Shown: positions 8,087 to 17,449 of the stretch, one piece after another
Layout: each line of letters starts with the position of its first letter
Position numbering within the stretch: the stretch's first letter is position 1
Source: Oscillospiraceae bacterium
GTDB lineage: Bacteria; Bacillota_A; Clostridia; Oscillospirales; CAG-272
NCBI GenBank assembly: GCA_015064425.1
Contig: SVSF01000011.1
Coordinates: 1 to 29,489, forward strand
Length of the DNA stretch: 29,489 nt
Direction of reading: 5' to 3'
Translations under genes and position numbers: made by a program
Notes under the pieces: model-generated
Told to the model about the DNA's origin: nothing
The model's database searches: none
The model's input: the letters and a program-made list of their open reading frames with translations, nothing else

Positions 8087-8329
8087 ATGAATAATTTATC
8101 TGAAATGAGGCCCGGAGAATATGCCAAAGTTCTGGGGCTCGGAAAATGCGGAAATATGAGACGTCGGCTCCTTGATATAGGCCTGGTTGAAGATACTTTG
8201 GTTGAATGTGTAGGAAGAAGCCCGGGAGGAGGTCTCTCTGCTTATCTTATAAGGGGAGCCGTTATAGCTCTTCGCCCCGAGGACTCAAGGCAAATATCCG
8301 TATCCCCCTGTCACGTCGGTAAAGAATAA
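8087..8329 (+). CDS. feoA: Ferrous iron transport protein A
   Basis: FeoA is a small cytoplasmic SH3-like protein that supports the FeoB iron permease. The 80-residue product shows the family pattern: a MRPGEYAKV start to the fold, GNMRRRLLDIGLVEDTLVE near residues 23-41, and a C-terminal ALRPEDSRQISV strand. GAAAGGAAA precedes the ATG. Its stop TAA shares one base with the ATG of feoB (TAATG), so the two are translationally coupled, which is typical of feo operons. No feoC-like or cysteine-rich feoB-associated gene follows feoB. Confidence 0.93.
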   Translation: MNNLSEMRPGEYAKVLGLGKCGNMRRRLLDIGLVEDTLVECVGRSPGGGLSAYLIRGAVIALRPEDSRQISVSPCHVGKE

Positions 8330-10419
8330 TGGGGCTTACAGGGGATTCATCATCAAAAAGAACCTTAAATAATAGTGACACTACAAAAAAATTTTTTACC
8401 GTTGCTCTTGCAGGAAACCCAAACGTTGGTAAAAGTACTGTATTTAACGGCTTGACCGGTATGAACCAACACACCGGAAATTGGCCGGGTAAAACCGTTG
8501 CAAGTGCTTCCGGATACTTCGAGGGGGATAAATACAAATATAATCTTATAGATATCCCGGGAACATATTCTCTTATGGCTCATTCTCCCGAGGAGGAGGT
8601 GGCAAGAGATTATATCTGCTTTGAGAATCCTGATGCAGTGGTCGTTGTTTGTGATGCAACCTGTCTTGAAAGGAATCTTAATCTTGTTCTTCAAGTAATA
8701 GAAACAGGAGCAAAGGTGCTCCTCTGTGTAAATCTTCTCGACGAAGCCGAGCGCAAAAAAATAAAGATAGATTTAGAAGCCCTTTCATTATGCCTCGGAG
8801 TTCCCGTAATCGGAACAACAGCCAGAAACAAGAAAAGCTTAAAAGCTCTCTCCTGTGCGATTGAAACACTTTGTGAAAGCAATAATAAAAGAGGATATAT
8901 AGTAAAATATCCCGATTTTATCGAGGACGAAATAAAAAGTATAGAAGAAAATATATCTTCTGAAAACAATGCACTCTCAAAACGATTTATTGCGTTGAGA
9001 TTGCTTGAGGGAGACGAGTGCTTTACAAAGAAAATTGCAGAGATATCCGATAACGCTTTATCCGACGCAGAAAATGCAAGACTTCGTCTTAAAGAAAGCA
9101 ATATATTTTCTGAAAATATAAAAGATATAATCGTTACATCTCTTGTGAAAGCTGCAGAGGACATATGCAAAGACGTAGTTATGACAGAGAATATAAAATA
9201 TAACAATCTGGACAGACGTTTTGATAAGATCTTTACAAGCAGGATATTTGGTTATCCTATAATGCTTTCACTTTTGCTTCTTGTTTTCTGGATAACTATA
9301 AAAGGAGCTAACTATCCATCTGAACTTATTTCCGGATTTTTGTTTTTTATAGAAGATAAGCTCGATTTTCTCTTCTTGTCGTTTGGAGTGCCGAGTATAA
9401 TTACAAATGCACTTGTTCACGGTGTTTACAGAGTCCTTGCTTGGGTGGTTTCCGTTATGCTTCCACCTATGGCTATATTCTTTCCTTTTTTTACATTGCT
9501 TGAGGATTCGGGATATTTGCCGAGAATTGCGTACAATCTCGACAAGCCGTTTAAGTGCTCGGGAGCTTGCGGCAAGCAAGCTCTCACTATGTGTATGGGA
9601 TTCGGGTGCAATGCTGCAGGCGTTGTAGGATGCAGGATAATAGATTCCCCGAGAGAAAGACTGCTGGCAATTCTTACAAACAGCTTTGTCCCCTGTAACG
9701 GAAGGTTTCCAACTCTTATAGCCCTTATAACTATGTTTTTTGTTGGCGACTCGATTTTCTTTTCGTCTGTATTATCTGCACTTTTACTTACGGTTACAGT
9801 GCTATCAGGAATTTTAATAACATTTGTCGCAACAAAGTTATTATCCGTCACGGTGCTAAAAGGCGAACCGTCATCTTTCGCTCTTGAAATGCCACCGTAC
9901 AGGCGTCCTCAGATAGGAAAAGTGATAATACGCTCAATTTTTGACAGGACTTTATTTGTTCTCGGAAGATCGATAGCCTTCGCGGCTCCTGCAGGTCTCG
10001 TGATATGGCTTCTTGCAAATATCGCAATAAACGACATCTCTTTATTATCTCATCTTGCCAGGTTTCTTGATCCGTTTGCGGCTCTTATGGGACTCGACGG
10101 AGCTATCCTTATAGCGTTTATTTTAGGTCTTCCCGCAAACGAGATAGTAATCCCAATAATTATAATGACTTATCTTTCATCGGGAACTATAACGGATATT
10201 TCCGATCTTGGTGCGCTTCGTGCGCTCTTTGTATCAAACGGTTGGACCTATAAAACAGCACTTTCTATGATATGCTTCTCCCTTTTTCATTGGCCATGCT
10301 CAACAACACTCATGACGATAAAAAAGGAAACAGGGGGCATTAAATATACCCTCCTTGCTTTTGCTCTCCCCACAGTATGCGGCGTGCTTATCTGCATGAT
10401 TTTAAATTTTCTATTATAA
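8329..10419 (+). CDS. feoB: Ferrous iron transport protein B
   Basis: FeoB is the membrane permease for Fe2+ with an N-terminal GTP-binding domain. G-protein motifs are visible: G1 GNPNVGKST at residues 29-37, G2 around the NQHTGNWPGKT segment (46-56), G3 DIPG at 75-78 and G4 NLLD at 135-138. A helical spacer follows, and from about residue 300 the transmembrane core, with the conserved segment MGFGCNAAGVVGCR and later a CNGRFPTL motif. The length of 696 residues is normal. The N-terminus carries about 20 extra polar residues before the G domain. It overlaps feoA by one base, and a terminator follows 1 nt after the stop. Confidence 0.96.
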   Translation: MGLTGDSSSKRTLNNSDTTKKFFTVALAGNPNVGKSTVFNGLTGMNQHTGNWPGKTVASASGYFEGDKYKYNLIDIPGTYSLMAHSPEEEVARDYICFENPDAVVVVCDATCLERNLNLVLQVIETGAKVLLCVNLLDEAERKKIKIDLEALSLCLGVPVIGTTARNKKSLKALSCAIETLCESNNKRGYIVKYPDFIEDEIKSIEENISSENNALSKRFIALRLLEGDECFTKKIAEISDNALSDAENARLRLKESNIFSENIKDIIVTSLVKAAEDICKDVVMTENIKYNNLDRRFDKIFTSRIFGYPIMLSLLLLVFWITIKGANYPSELISGFLFFIEDKLDFLFLSFGVPSIITNALVHGVYRVLAWVVSVMLPPMAIFFPFFTLLEDSGYLPRIAYNLDKPFKCSGACGKQALTMCMGFGCNAAGVVGCRIIDSPRERLLAILTNSFVPCNGRFPTLIALITMFFVGDSIFFSSVLSALLLTVTVLSGILITFVATKLLSVTVLKGEPSSFALEMPPYRRPQIGKVIIRSIFDRTLFVLGRSIAFAAPAGLVIWLLANIAINDISLLSHLARFLDPFAALMGLDGAILIAFILGLPANEIVIPIIIMTYLSSGTITDISDLGALRALFVSNGWTYKTALSMICFSLFHWPCSTTLMTIKKETGGIKYTLLAFALPTVCGVLICMILNFLL

Positions 10420-10420
10420 A

Positions 10421-10462
10421 AACAAAAAAGCTTTTATCTATACGGGTAAAGGCTTTTTTGTT
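10421..10462 (+). terminator. Intrinsic terminator after feoB
   Basis: Two 16-nt arms (10421-10436 and 10447-10462) pair fully, with one G-U wobble, around a 10-nt loop. The right arm contains six consecutive T residues. Confidence 0.88.
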
Positions 10463-10477
10463 GTAATAAATTCCCTA

Positions 10478-10506
10478 TTGAAAAAATTCATATTTTGTTG
10501 TAAAAT
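10478..10506 (+). promoter_or_regulatory. Sigma-A promoter for the first dockerin gene
   Basis: TTGAAA (10478-10483) and TAAAAT (10501-10506) are spaced by 17 nt, and an AGAGGAG ribosome-binding site lies just before the ATG at 10542. Confidence 0.6.
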
Positions 10507-10541
10507 ATTAGTAAGGAAATTTTTATGCAGAGGAGAATGAA

Positions 10542-13379
10542 ATGAAAAGATTTTTAGTCATAATTTTACTTATATTCTCAGCGTTTTTATTTCTCAGCTC
10601 TGCATCAGCTTCTACATCTCCTATATTTACAGATGACGGCGTAAGCTTTGGCCCATATTACTATTACATATCAGACGGCGATATTTACAGAGCATCTCTT
10701 ACCGAGATGGCCGGTGAAACGGAGCTTTTCAGAAAAGACAGTACCGGTATAGCCCTTGACGAAAGTACCCTTATTTCAAAACATAAAGACGGTAAATTAA
10801 GCTTTTATTCTCTTATATCTGATGCAAATAATTATCAAACCGACAATTACCGTTCGGATGCTAACGTCGAGGATTCCTTGCTTGGAAGCTTGTCGAAAAA
10901 ATATGAGTCTAACGGAAATCCTGCGGCTATTTCCTCCGGCAATGGAGACGCAGGAGGTGCTTCATTCGGAGCTTATCAGTTTGCAAGTAATGCAGGTGTT
11001 CCGTTTGCTTTCTCGAATTGGTGTATCTCCTCGGGAAATGCAAAGAATATCGGCGAAAGACTGTTGACTGCTTACGAAGCAGATCACAGCTCCTGTGGGG
11101 ATAATTTCAAGGCAGAATGGCGCGCTATAGCAGCAGAAGACGCCGATTTTTTCCTTTCTCTTCAGCATACATACGTTAAAGAAAAATATTATGATGCTAT
11201 CGTTGCAAGAGTTGAGAAAAACGTAGCAAATTTCGATATAGATATGTACGGAATAGCACTCAAAAACGTATTTTGGTCACGTTCTGTACAGCATGGCGTT
11301 GGCGGCTCATACAACGTAATAACAACTGCATTTTCAAACCTCGGCGGATTTGATATGCAATCGGAAGAAATCCTTATACGTGCCATATATGCCGAAAGTG
11401 GCGCACTTTCGGATACGGGTCACAACGTAATGACCGGCTCTACCGCAGAATCGTATGGAATAGCCGGTAAATACATGAAGTATTACAGCCGTAATTCGTC
11501 CTCGGTGCAGGTCTCGGTTTATAGAAGACTTAATATAAACGAGCTTACTGATGCATTGAACATGCTTTCAAAATACGGAGGTTACGTCCCTTCTGACGAT
11601 ACCCCTTATGAATTTGGCGGACTGCGAGCTTCCGATGTGACGGATGCATCTGCAATGCTTTTCGGAACTATTTACAATTACCGATTGGCCAACGTTACCG
11701 AATATGGATTTTATATCGGCAAAAACGGTAAAAATTTAATCGAAATACCTGTTTCTACAGATTTGGTATCAAAACCCGTTATTACCCTTTCAATGTCAAC
11801 CCTTAATTATTCTCCGGAGCTTGACCCTCTGTCTACCTATCACTTCGGAATATATGCCATAATTGACGGAGAATTCGTTATAAGTGAAAGCTCTCTTTTT
11901 GTTACAGACTATGCGACAGTATACACCGCATATTTTCTTAATTATGATGGCGCGATTTTAAAAAGCATAACGTTAAGAGAAGGCAGGACACCGAGTTATA
12001 GCGGAAATATCCCGCAAAAGCCGGAAGATAAGCAGTTTAAATATACATTTGTAGGATGGGATAAAGAAATAACGCCACTTACAGAGGATGCTTTTTATAC
12101 TGCCGTGTACAGCGAAACTCTGCAAAGATATTCAGTTAAATATTTTTCAGAGAGCGGAGATTTACTTTTTGAAAACGAAATAAGTTACGGGGAAAACTCT
12201 GTATATAACGGTGTACTTCCCCCAAAGGGCTCAAACAAACAGTTCCGATATGAGTTCCTAAAATGGAACGAGAGCGAGGAGAACGTAACACAAGATATGG
12301 AGTTCTTCCCTGTTTACCGTAAGGTGGATCTTATTTGGACAGGGCTTGTTTCCGATTCTTTTTCGGGAGGAGACGGAAGTAAAGCCTCTCCATATTCTAT
12401 TTCAAATGCAGAAGAACTTGCTTATCTTTCGAAATATATAAATGCTGGTGAAGAAAGCAAAGGAAAGTATTTCAGACTAAATAACAATATAGTTCTCGGA
12501 ACTTCCGGACGTGCAGAAATATTTACTCCAATCGGAACAGAAGAAAACCCCTTTTCGGGACATTTTGACGGCGCAGGATATAAAATATACGGACTCCACG
12601 TACAAAACGATTCGGAAGCCGCACTTTTTGGCGTTACAATGGGGGCATCGTTTGAAAATATAATAATTGAGAAAGCAGAAATAAACGGCGATACTTCCGG
12701 TATTCTCATCGGGAAAGTCCTTAAGGATGCATCATCCATTCCTTATATAAAGAATTGCAGACTTAGCGGAAACGTAAGCGGAACGACCTTTGCAGGCGGT
12801 GCTTTCGGTAGTGTCAACGACGTTTCTGTGTCAGTATCTAACATCCGTACTTCAGGCAAAGTTAATGGTAAAACGAGTGGAGGTATATGCGGTTATTTCG
12901 GCGGACTTTCACTTTCCGAATCGTTCTCGGATACTAACGTATCTGGCGAGTTTGTTGGAGGCGTATGCGGTCAAAAAAATGCTTTTTCAAGCGTTTCTAG
13001 CTGTTATTATAGAGAAAACGGCCTTAGTGACAGCAAAGGAAAACCAATAGAGGATGAAAATCTTTCAGACCAGCTTTCCTATAGCGGTTTTGATTTTGAT
13101 GAAACTTGGGTTATTTCGAACGAAACAGCTGAGTTAAATATCTTTGCCTGCAACACCTTTACATATTACGTATATGGAGATATTAACGGTAACGGATTTC
13201 TTGATTCGCCCGATGCTGTCCTTCTTGCTCAGCATCTTGCAAATTGGAATATAAATTTACCGTCAGATTTCCATAAAAAAGCTGATGTTAACAACGATAA
13301 TACCATAGATTCTATTGATGCAGTCCGTTTTGCCCAATATCTTGCAGGTTGGAAAGTGTCTCTTGGCTGGAATTTATAA
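10542..13379 (+). CDS. Secreted multidomain protein: VgrG3-C-like lysozyme domain, repeats, GLUG-type region, C-terminal dockerin
   Basis: The product has 945 residues. Residues 1-24 are a signal peptide (MKRF, a hydrophobic core, then an SASAS cleavage region). Residues about 112-345 resemble the lysozyme-like C-terminal domain of VgrG-3-type proteins: SKKYESNG followed by ISSGNGDAGG and SFGAYQF, with E122 as the likely catalytic acid. A fibronectin-like segment (about 358-455) is followed by two InlB-type beta repeats (about 462-595), each ending in an FxGWD- or FLKWN-like strand. A GLUG-like repeat region (about 600-870) is probably a beta-helix. Residues 879-945 are a type I dockerin with two calcium loops (DINGNGFLDSPD and DVNNDNTIDSID). 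I infer peptidoglycan cleavage at the cell surface or in a cohesin-bound complex. Lysozyme-like activity is family-based and untested. The gene has its own promoter. Confidence 0.85.
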   Translation: MKRFLVIILLIFSAFLFLSSASASTSPIFTDDGVSFGPYYYYISDGDIYRASLTEMAGETELFRKDSTGIALDESTLISKHKDGKLSFYSLISDANNYQTDNYRSDANVEDSLLGSLSKKYESNGNPAAISSGNGDAGGASFGAYQFASNAGVPFAFSNWCISSGNAKNIGERLLTAYEADHSSCGDNFKAEWRAIAAEDADFFLSLQHTYVKEKYYDAIVARVEKNVANFDIDMYGIALKNVFWSRSVQHGVGGSYNVITTAFSNLGGFDMQSEEILIRAIYAESGALSDTGHNVMTGSTAESYGIAGKYMKYYSRNSSSVQVSVYRRLNINELTDALNMLSKYGGYVPSDDTPYEFGGLRASDVTDASAMLFGTIYNYRLANVTEYGFYIGKNGKNLIEIPVSTDLVSKPVITLSMSTLNYSPELDPLSTYHFGIYAIIDGEFVISESSLFVTDYATVYTAYFLNYDGAILKSITLREGRTPSYSGNIPQKPEDKQFKYTFVGWDKEITPLTEDAFYTAVYSETLQRYSVKYFSESGDLLFENEISYGENSVYNGVLPPKGSNKQFRYEFLKWNESEENVTQDMEFFPVYRKVDLIWTGLVSDSFSGGDGSKASPYSISNAEELAYLSKYINAGEESKGKYFRLNNNIVLGTSGRAEIFTPIGTEENPFSGHFDGAGYKIYGLHVQNDSEAALFGVTMGASFENIIIEKAEINGDTSGILIGKVLKDASSIPYIKNCRLSGNVSGTTFAGGAFGSVNDVSVSVSNIRTSGKVNGKTSGGICGYFGGLSLSESFSDTNVSGEFVGGVCGQKNAFSSVSSCYYRENGLSDSKGKPIEDENLSDQLSYSGFDFDETWVISNETAELNIFACNTFTYYVYGDINGNGFLDSPDAVLLAQHLANWNINLPSDFHKKADVNNDNTIDSIDAVRFAQYLAGWKVSLGWNL

Positions 13380-13386
13380 AAAACTC

Positions 13387-13415
13387 TTGTAAAATTATAA
13401 ATAATATGGTACAAT
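13387..13415 (+). promoter_or_regulatory. Candidate promoter for the second dockerin gene
   Basis: TTGTAA (13387-13392) and TACAAT (13410-13415) are 17 nt apart, and TGG before the -10 gives an extended form. It starts 8 nt after the stop of the first dockerin gene and no terminator lies between them, so readthrough is also possible. Confidence 0.5.
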
Positions 13416-13469
13416 AGTCGTAGTTTAGTGTTTTATTCGTTTCAATAAATAAGATAGAGGTATATTTTT

Positions 13470-14408
13470 ATGAGATTTAACAAAAAATTCCTTGCTCTTA
13501 CTCTTTGCATTGCTGTTATTCTTTCTGCTCTTTCTGTTTTTGTAAGTGCAGTGGGTGAGTTCCTTCCCGTATTTTCAATTACCGTAAACGGCGTTACGTT
13601 TGACAGTGATACGGATAGTTCGGGAAACGGATGGTCTTATTCTTCTGCCGACAGAGCTCTTACACTTGATGCTTACAACGGCTCGTCTGTTATTTCCTCG
13701 GGAGACTTGAAGGTATACTTAAAAAACAACAACGTAATAACCGGCACAGAAAAAGATACATATTCACCGGAGAGCTGTGGAATATATGCAAAGGAAACTC
13801 TTGAGCTTTACGTTTCGGGTGAAGCAACTATAAGCGGTGCTGATTCTGCTTCCGGCAAGGGTGGCGAGGCTATTATCTCTGCAAATACGTATATATACTC
13901 TGATGGAGATTCTGCTATTACTTTGTACGGTGGAGAAAAGGCATCTGCAATAAAAGCTGATGCACTTACAGTTGACAGCTCTTCCATTACTGTAATAGGT
14001 GGTAAAAACGCTTCTGCTATATATTATTCAAGCTCCTTCGACATAACGGATAATACAGAAGCAATGTTCGTGTCAGGCTCTGAAGACCGCTATGCTGTAA
14101 CCTATCTTTCCGACGCAGAAAAGCTTGACTACAGCAGTGATAATATGGCTGTAGTCTTTGAAAAAAACAGTAGCACGGTAATTTTTAAAGCAAAATCCGA
14201 TATCATATACGGTGACATAGACTTAAGTGGAACACCTGATTCGAAGGACGCTGTTCTTCTCGCACAGTTTTTTGCTCACTGGGACGTAGATTTTACAGCA
14301 GGCTCTTTTGCTTCTGCTGACGTCTGTCTCGACGGAACAGTCGATTCAAAGGACGCAGTTCGTCTTGCACAATTCTTCGCAAAATGGGATGTAAAACTCG
14401 GTGAATAA
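13470..14408 (+). CDS. Secreted beta-repeat protein with C-terminal dockerin
   Basis: The product has 312 residues. The signal peptide is residues 1-27 (RFNKK, a hydrophobic core, then VSA-V). The middle (about 35-235) is a Ser/Thr/Gly-rich series of short strands of the type GDLKVYLKNNNVITG, with repeated I-x-A-x-x-L-x-V steps. This looks like a beta-helix and resembles the carbohydrate-binding, Cthe_2159-like proteins of Clostridia; I cannot confirm the exact family. Residues about 245-312 are a type I dockerin with two calcium loops (DIDLSGTPDSKD and DVCLDGTVDSKD), each followed by a DAVxLAQFFAxWDV helix. It probably binds a cohesin partner on the cell surface and may add a substrate-binding module. 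It follows another dockerin gene. Confidence 0.82.
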   Translation: MRFNKKFLALTLCIAVILSALSVFVSAVGEFLPVFSITVNGVTFDSDTDSSGNGWSYSSADRALTLDAYNGSSVISSGDLKVYLKNNNVITGTEKDTYSPESCGIYAKETLELYVSGEATISGADSASGKGGEAIISANTYIYSDGDSAITLYGGEKASAIKADALTVDSSSITVIGGKNASAIYYSSSFDITDNTEAMFVSGSEDRYAVTYLSDAEKLDYSSDNMAVVFEKNSSTVIFKAKSDIIYGDIDLSGTPDSKDAVLLAQFFAHWDVDFTAGSFASADVCLDGTVDSKDAVRLAQFFAKWDVKLGE

Positions 14409-14410
14409 AT

Positions 14411-14452
14411 ATAAACAAAAACGGCGGTCATATGACCGCCGTTTTTGTTTAT
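14411..14452. terminator. Perfect bidirectional terminator
   Basis: A flawless 42-bp palindrome (21 bp per arm, centred between 14431 and 14432) has a C/G-rich core (CGGCGGTC) and A/T-rich ends. It serves the second dockerin gene on the plus strand and the ABC permease on the minus strand, whose stop codon lies inside the repeat. Confidence 0.92.
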
Positions 14453-16569
14453 TTGAAAGAATCAGATACAAATGAAGGAACCTGTCCCGGTAGGAACGCT
14501 GTAGTAAATGTGTAAGAAACGTCATTTCCTCCATAGCTCTTACAAGTATAAGCAATTCCTATATTATAGAGAGGCTCTGTCTCAAGGAATATGTTGTTAT
14601 TGCGGGTAAGACTCGCCGTGCCGGTAAGAACCTCCTCTATCTTTTTCTTATCTCTTATAACTATAACGTTATCATCTTCCTCGGAAAAATACTTGCTACT
14701 TCCCTTTGATATGACTATAAAATCAATTTTTTCAGCAAGATAATGATAGTAGTTTTCTTCGCTCATGTTCAGCATAAACACGGAATCATATCCGTCCCCA
14801 AGATGTACCGGTACGTTAAATATGAAGCCGTTATTCCAATAGCCGCCATAAAAGTCTATATCACCTATTTGCTGTCTCTGGAAATAATCATAATCGATTT
14901 CACTAAAATTATCCTTAAGATATTGTGCAGCAACCGATACTTCCCCGAAAGGATCCGATTCTTTTTGAGGATAATTTTCCTCATCATTATTATCTTCTGT
15001 TATTACATCGTAACCAACATAATAATCTCTGTAATCTCTTTCGGAGAGTCCTTCGATCCAGTAAGCCTCAAATTCATCGGAATTTGCAACGGCACGTACA
15101 AATTCTCTCATTTCAGGAGTGCCTTCCTTGACCCACACTCTCCTTGCAATAGGAATGCCACTCTTTGTCTTATAAATAAGCTCACAGTGATAGGTATTAT
15201 CCTTGTACGGAGCGAATTCTTCGTTGCCTTCCGTTTTTACATCAACTTCAATAGTTTCTGTATAATATTTAATGTCAAGCTCATACGTAGCATATCCGGT
15301 TTCATTCTTATAATTGTTTCTGTTCCTGTCGATATTTAAGGCGGATTTTATTACATCCTTATTCTTGAATTCAATATTTATTATTTCATTTGAAACCGTC
15401 ACCTGAACGCTCTCAATACTGTTCGGCGAGGGAACGTATTCGTCTATTCCGAAAACGTCAAATCCAAGGAAGAAGAAAAGTACAAGCATTATTGCAGCGT
15501 ATATGCCAAATCCCTTCATTCCAACGAACATTTTACGAGCATTCTTTGAAATTATTGTGTTAACCAGCATAAAGCAGAGCACCGCTCCAACAACAAGTCC
15601 GACTACGTACCAAAGGAAATTTCCAACAAGAAGCTTGAAGAAAAGTCCTCCGAGAAGTGTTGAGGGAATGAGGACCGAATAACGGAAAAACGTTGCAAAT
15701 CCGTCAAAAACAATTGGGGTTCCTGCTTTCTCTATCTTTCTTGCTTTGTAGAGTACAAGAGAGAGGGATAATATAAGAAGCGAGCATATAACGTAGCAAA
15801 TTATATCAAATACGCTCAAAGCATCAATCAGGTCAAGACTCATAAGATTTGCAAACGGTACAAGACCCCATACGTTTGCTGTATAATATGTGATGTATAT
15901 ATTCTCGGTGAACACTTCAAGCGTAGCAAAAGCAGAAAGATAATATACAAGCGCAACAAGATTAACGTAGAGCATCATTATAAGCTGCATTACAGTCGTT
16001 CCGCAGAGCATGCCGGCAAAGACGGTTGACGAGAATATCAACAAAAATCCAAGAAACGCAAGTCCCACATTCTTAAGTATCTGCTTAAATATAAGCATCC
16101 CGAAGCCTTCTGCAAGAGTTTGAGTTTCACAGAGAATTATTACGATTATGACGTTAATAAGAAAGGTTGCAAGATAAGTAATTGCACTGACACCAAGTCT
16201 TGTGAAATAAATATTTTCACGTCTCATGGGGGTACTATGATAAAAATCAGCGCTTATCTTATTATTAAGTATCTTCGTAACGTAACAGCCTGCAAATATT
16301 GCTACAAACATAGACACCGGTGCCCATATCTGCGAAAATTCCCTCATCATACTGAGAAGACGGTTAGAATTTCGTAATAAATTTTCCTCTTCCGTCATAT
16401 CAAGGTTATAGGGTAGCTTACCCATATTAGTCATAAGCAACGGAAGAACCATGGCAAGTAAGAAAATGACAAAATATAGTACCATTTTAGGCCATGAGCG
16501 CTTCAGCTCGCCAAAAAAGTATTTGAAACTCATGTTTTTCTTATCAGAATATAACGTTTGAGTAGTCAT
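14449..16569 (-). CDS. ABC-2-type permease with large C-terminal soluble domain
   Basis: This 706-residue protein is the membrane partner of the ATPase encoded just upstream. About eight hydrophobic segments occupy residues 29 to 372, as in ABC-2 permeases. The last third (about 373-706) is a soluble, charged domain rich in Tyr, Asp and Glu that would lie on the outside of the membrane (inference from topology). The start is taken as the ATG read from 16569, which has GGAGG and AAGAGG upstream and overlaps the ATPase gene by 26 nt. The next ATG (16533) has no good ribosome-binding site. The exported or sensed compound is unknown; related YtrA-controlled systems are linked to cell-wall stress. 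Confidence 0.82.
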   Translation of the reverse strand: MTTQTLYSDKKNMSFKYFFGELKRSWPKMVLYFVIFLLAMVLPLLMTNMGKLPYNLDMTEEENLLRNSNRLLSMMREFSQIWAPVSMFVAIFAGCYVTKILNNKISADFYHSTPMRRENIYFTRLGVSAITYLATFLINVIIVIILCETQTLAEGFGMLIFKQILKNVGLAFLGFLLIFSSTVFAGMLCGTTVMQLIMMLYVNLVALVYYLSAFATLEVFTENIYITYYTANVWGLVPFANLMSLDLIDALSVFDIICYVICSLLILSLSLVLYKARKIEKAGTPIVFDGFATFFRYSVLIPSTLLGGLFFKLLVGNFLWYVVGLVVGAVLCFMLVNTIISKNARKMFVGMKGFGIYAAIMLVLFFFLGFDVFGIDEYVPSPNSIESVQVTVSNEIINIEFKNKDVIKSALNIDRNRNNYKNETGYATYELDIKYYTETIEVDVKTEGNEEFAPYKDNTYHCELIYKTKSGIPIARRVWVKEGTPEMREFVRAVANSDEFEAYWIEGLSERDYRDYYVGYDVITEDNNDEENYPQKESDPFGEVSVAAQYLKDNFSEIDYDYFQRQQIGDIDFYGGYWNNGFIFNVPVHLGDGYDSVFMLNMSEENYYHYLAEKIDFIVISKGSSKYFSEEDDNVIVIRDKKKIEEVLTGTASLTRNNNIFLETEPLYNIGIAYTCKSYGGNDVSYTFTTAFLPGQVPSFVSDSFK

Positions 16570-17446
16570 AGCCTCTTTCCTCCATTTCGCTTATAAATAT
16601 CTCCTCGAGAGTGAGAGGGATAAGCTCAAAATACTTAGGCTCTGCCGCGCGCATAGCATTTTCTATCGCTTCCCTGTCGCCTCTCACAACCGTGGTCAAA
16701 AGATTACCTCTTTTATTTGAAGACACAACATGGAAATCCGCAAATATATCACTGACGCTCTTGCCGTTATCGAATATCGCCTGAACGGTATGTATTTCCT
16801 GTTTAAGTGAATCTATCTCACTCTCAAAGAGAATGCCTCCTTTGTGAAGAAGACCTATATGGTCGCATATATCCTCTATTTCACGCAGGTTATGAGATGC
16901 GATAACGGGTGTAAGCCCCCTATCAGCCACCTCTTGCGCAAGTATCTTCTTAACAAACTGTCGCATAACGGGATCAAGACCGTCGAACGTCTCGTCACAA
17001 AGCAGATACTTTGGGCAGCAGGAAAGGCCTAGAAGTATTGCCGCCTGCTTTTTCATTCCCTTAGAGAAAGTAGATATTCTGCGCGAACCATCAAGACCAA
17101 AAAGATTTATCAATTCATAATATCTTACCTTTGAGAAGCTTTTGTAAAGCGAGGAGTAAAGATATGCCATTTCATCCACTGTTGAGTTAGGAAGAAAAAA
17201 TTGCTCATCTGAAAGATATACGACGCTCTCCTTGACATCGGAGTTTTCATACACGTTAGCTCCGTCATACATAACGGTTCCTCCATCGGAACGCATTATT
17301 CCGCTCATTATGCGGAGCAAAGTTGACTTTCCGCTTCCGTTTGAGCCGATAAGTCCGTATATACTGCCGCTGTTTATCTCAGCACTTATACCGGTTAGCG
17401 ATTTTACGTCGCCATAGCTTTTTGATATATTCTCTATTACGATCAT
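16544..17446 (-). CDS. ABC transporter ATP-binding protein (ytrB-like)
   Basis: This 300-residue ATPase has Walker A GSNGSGKS at residues 34-41, a modified signature FSKGMKKQ near 127-134, Walker B with YLLCDETFDGLDP at 147-159, and an H-loop in ASHNLREIED. The FSKGM signature in place of LSGGQ is usual for ABC-2 exporters of the YtrB/CcmA type. It lies 3 nt after the regulator gene and its 3' end overlaps the start of the permease gene, so all three form one operon. The substrate cannot be read from the sequence. Confidence 0.92.
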   Translation of the reverse strand: MIVIENISKSYGDVKSLTGISAEINSGSIYGLIGSNGSGKSTLLRIMSGIMRSDGGTVMYDGANVYENSDVKESVVYLSDEQFFLPNSTVDEMAYLYSSLYKSFSKVRYYELINLFGLDGSRRISTFSKGMKKQAAILLGLSCCPKYLLCDETFDGLDPVMRQFVKKILAQEVADRGLTPVIASHNLREIEDICDHIGLLHKGGILFESEIDSLKQEIHTVQAIFDNGKSVSDIFADFHVVSSNKRGNLLTTVVRGDREAIENAMRAAEPKYFELIPLTLEEIFISEMEERGYDYSNVIF

Positions 17447-17449
17447 TAC

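Noticed and set aside
7983..8090. A 35-codon frame overlapping the feoA start by ATGA
   Set aside because: The overlap is suggestive of coupling, but no ribosome-binding site precedes it, and the likely promoter (7966-7993) would start transcription downstream of its ATG.
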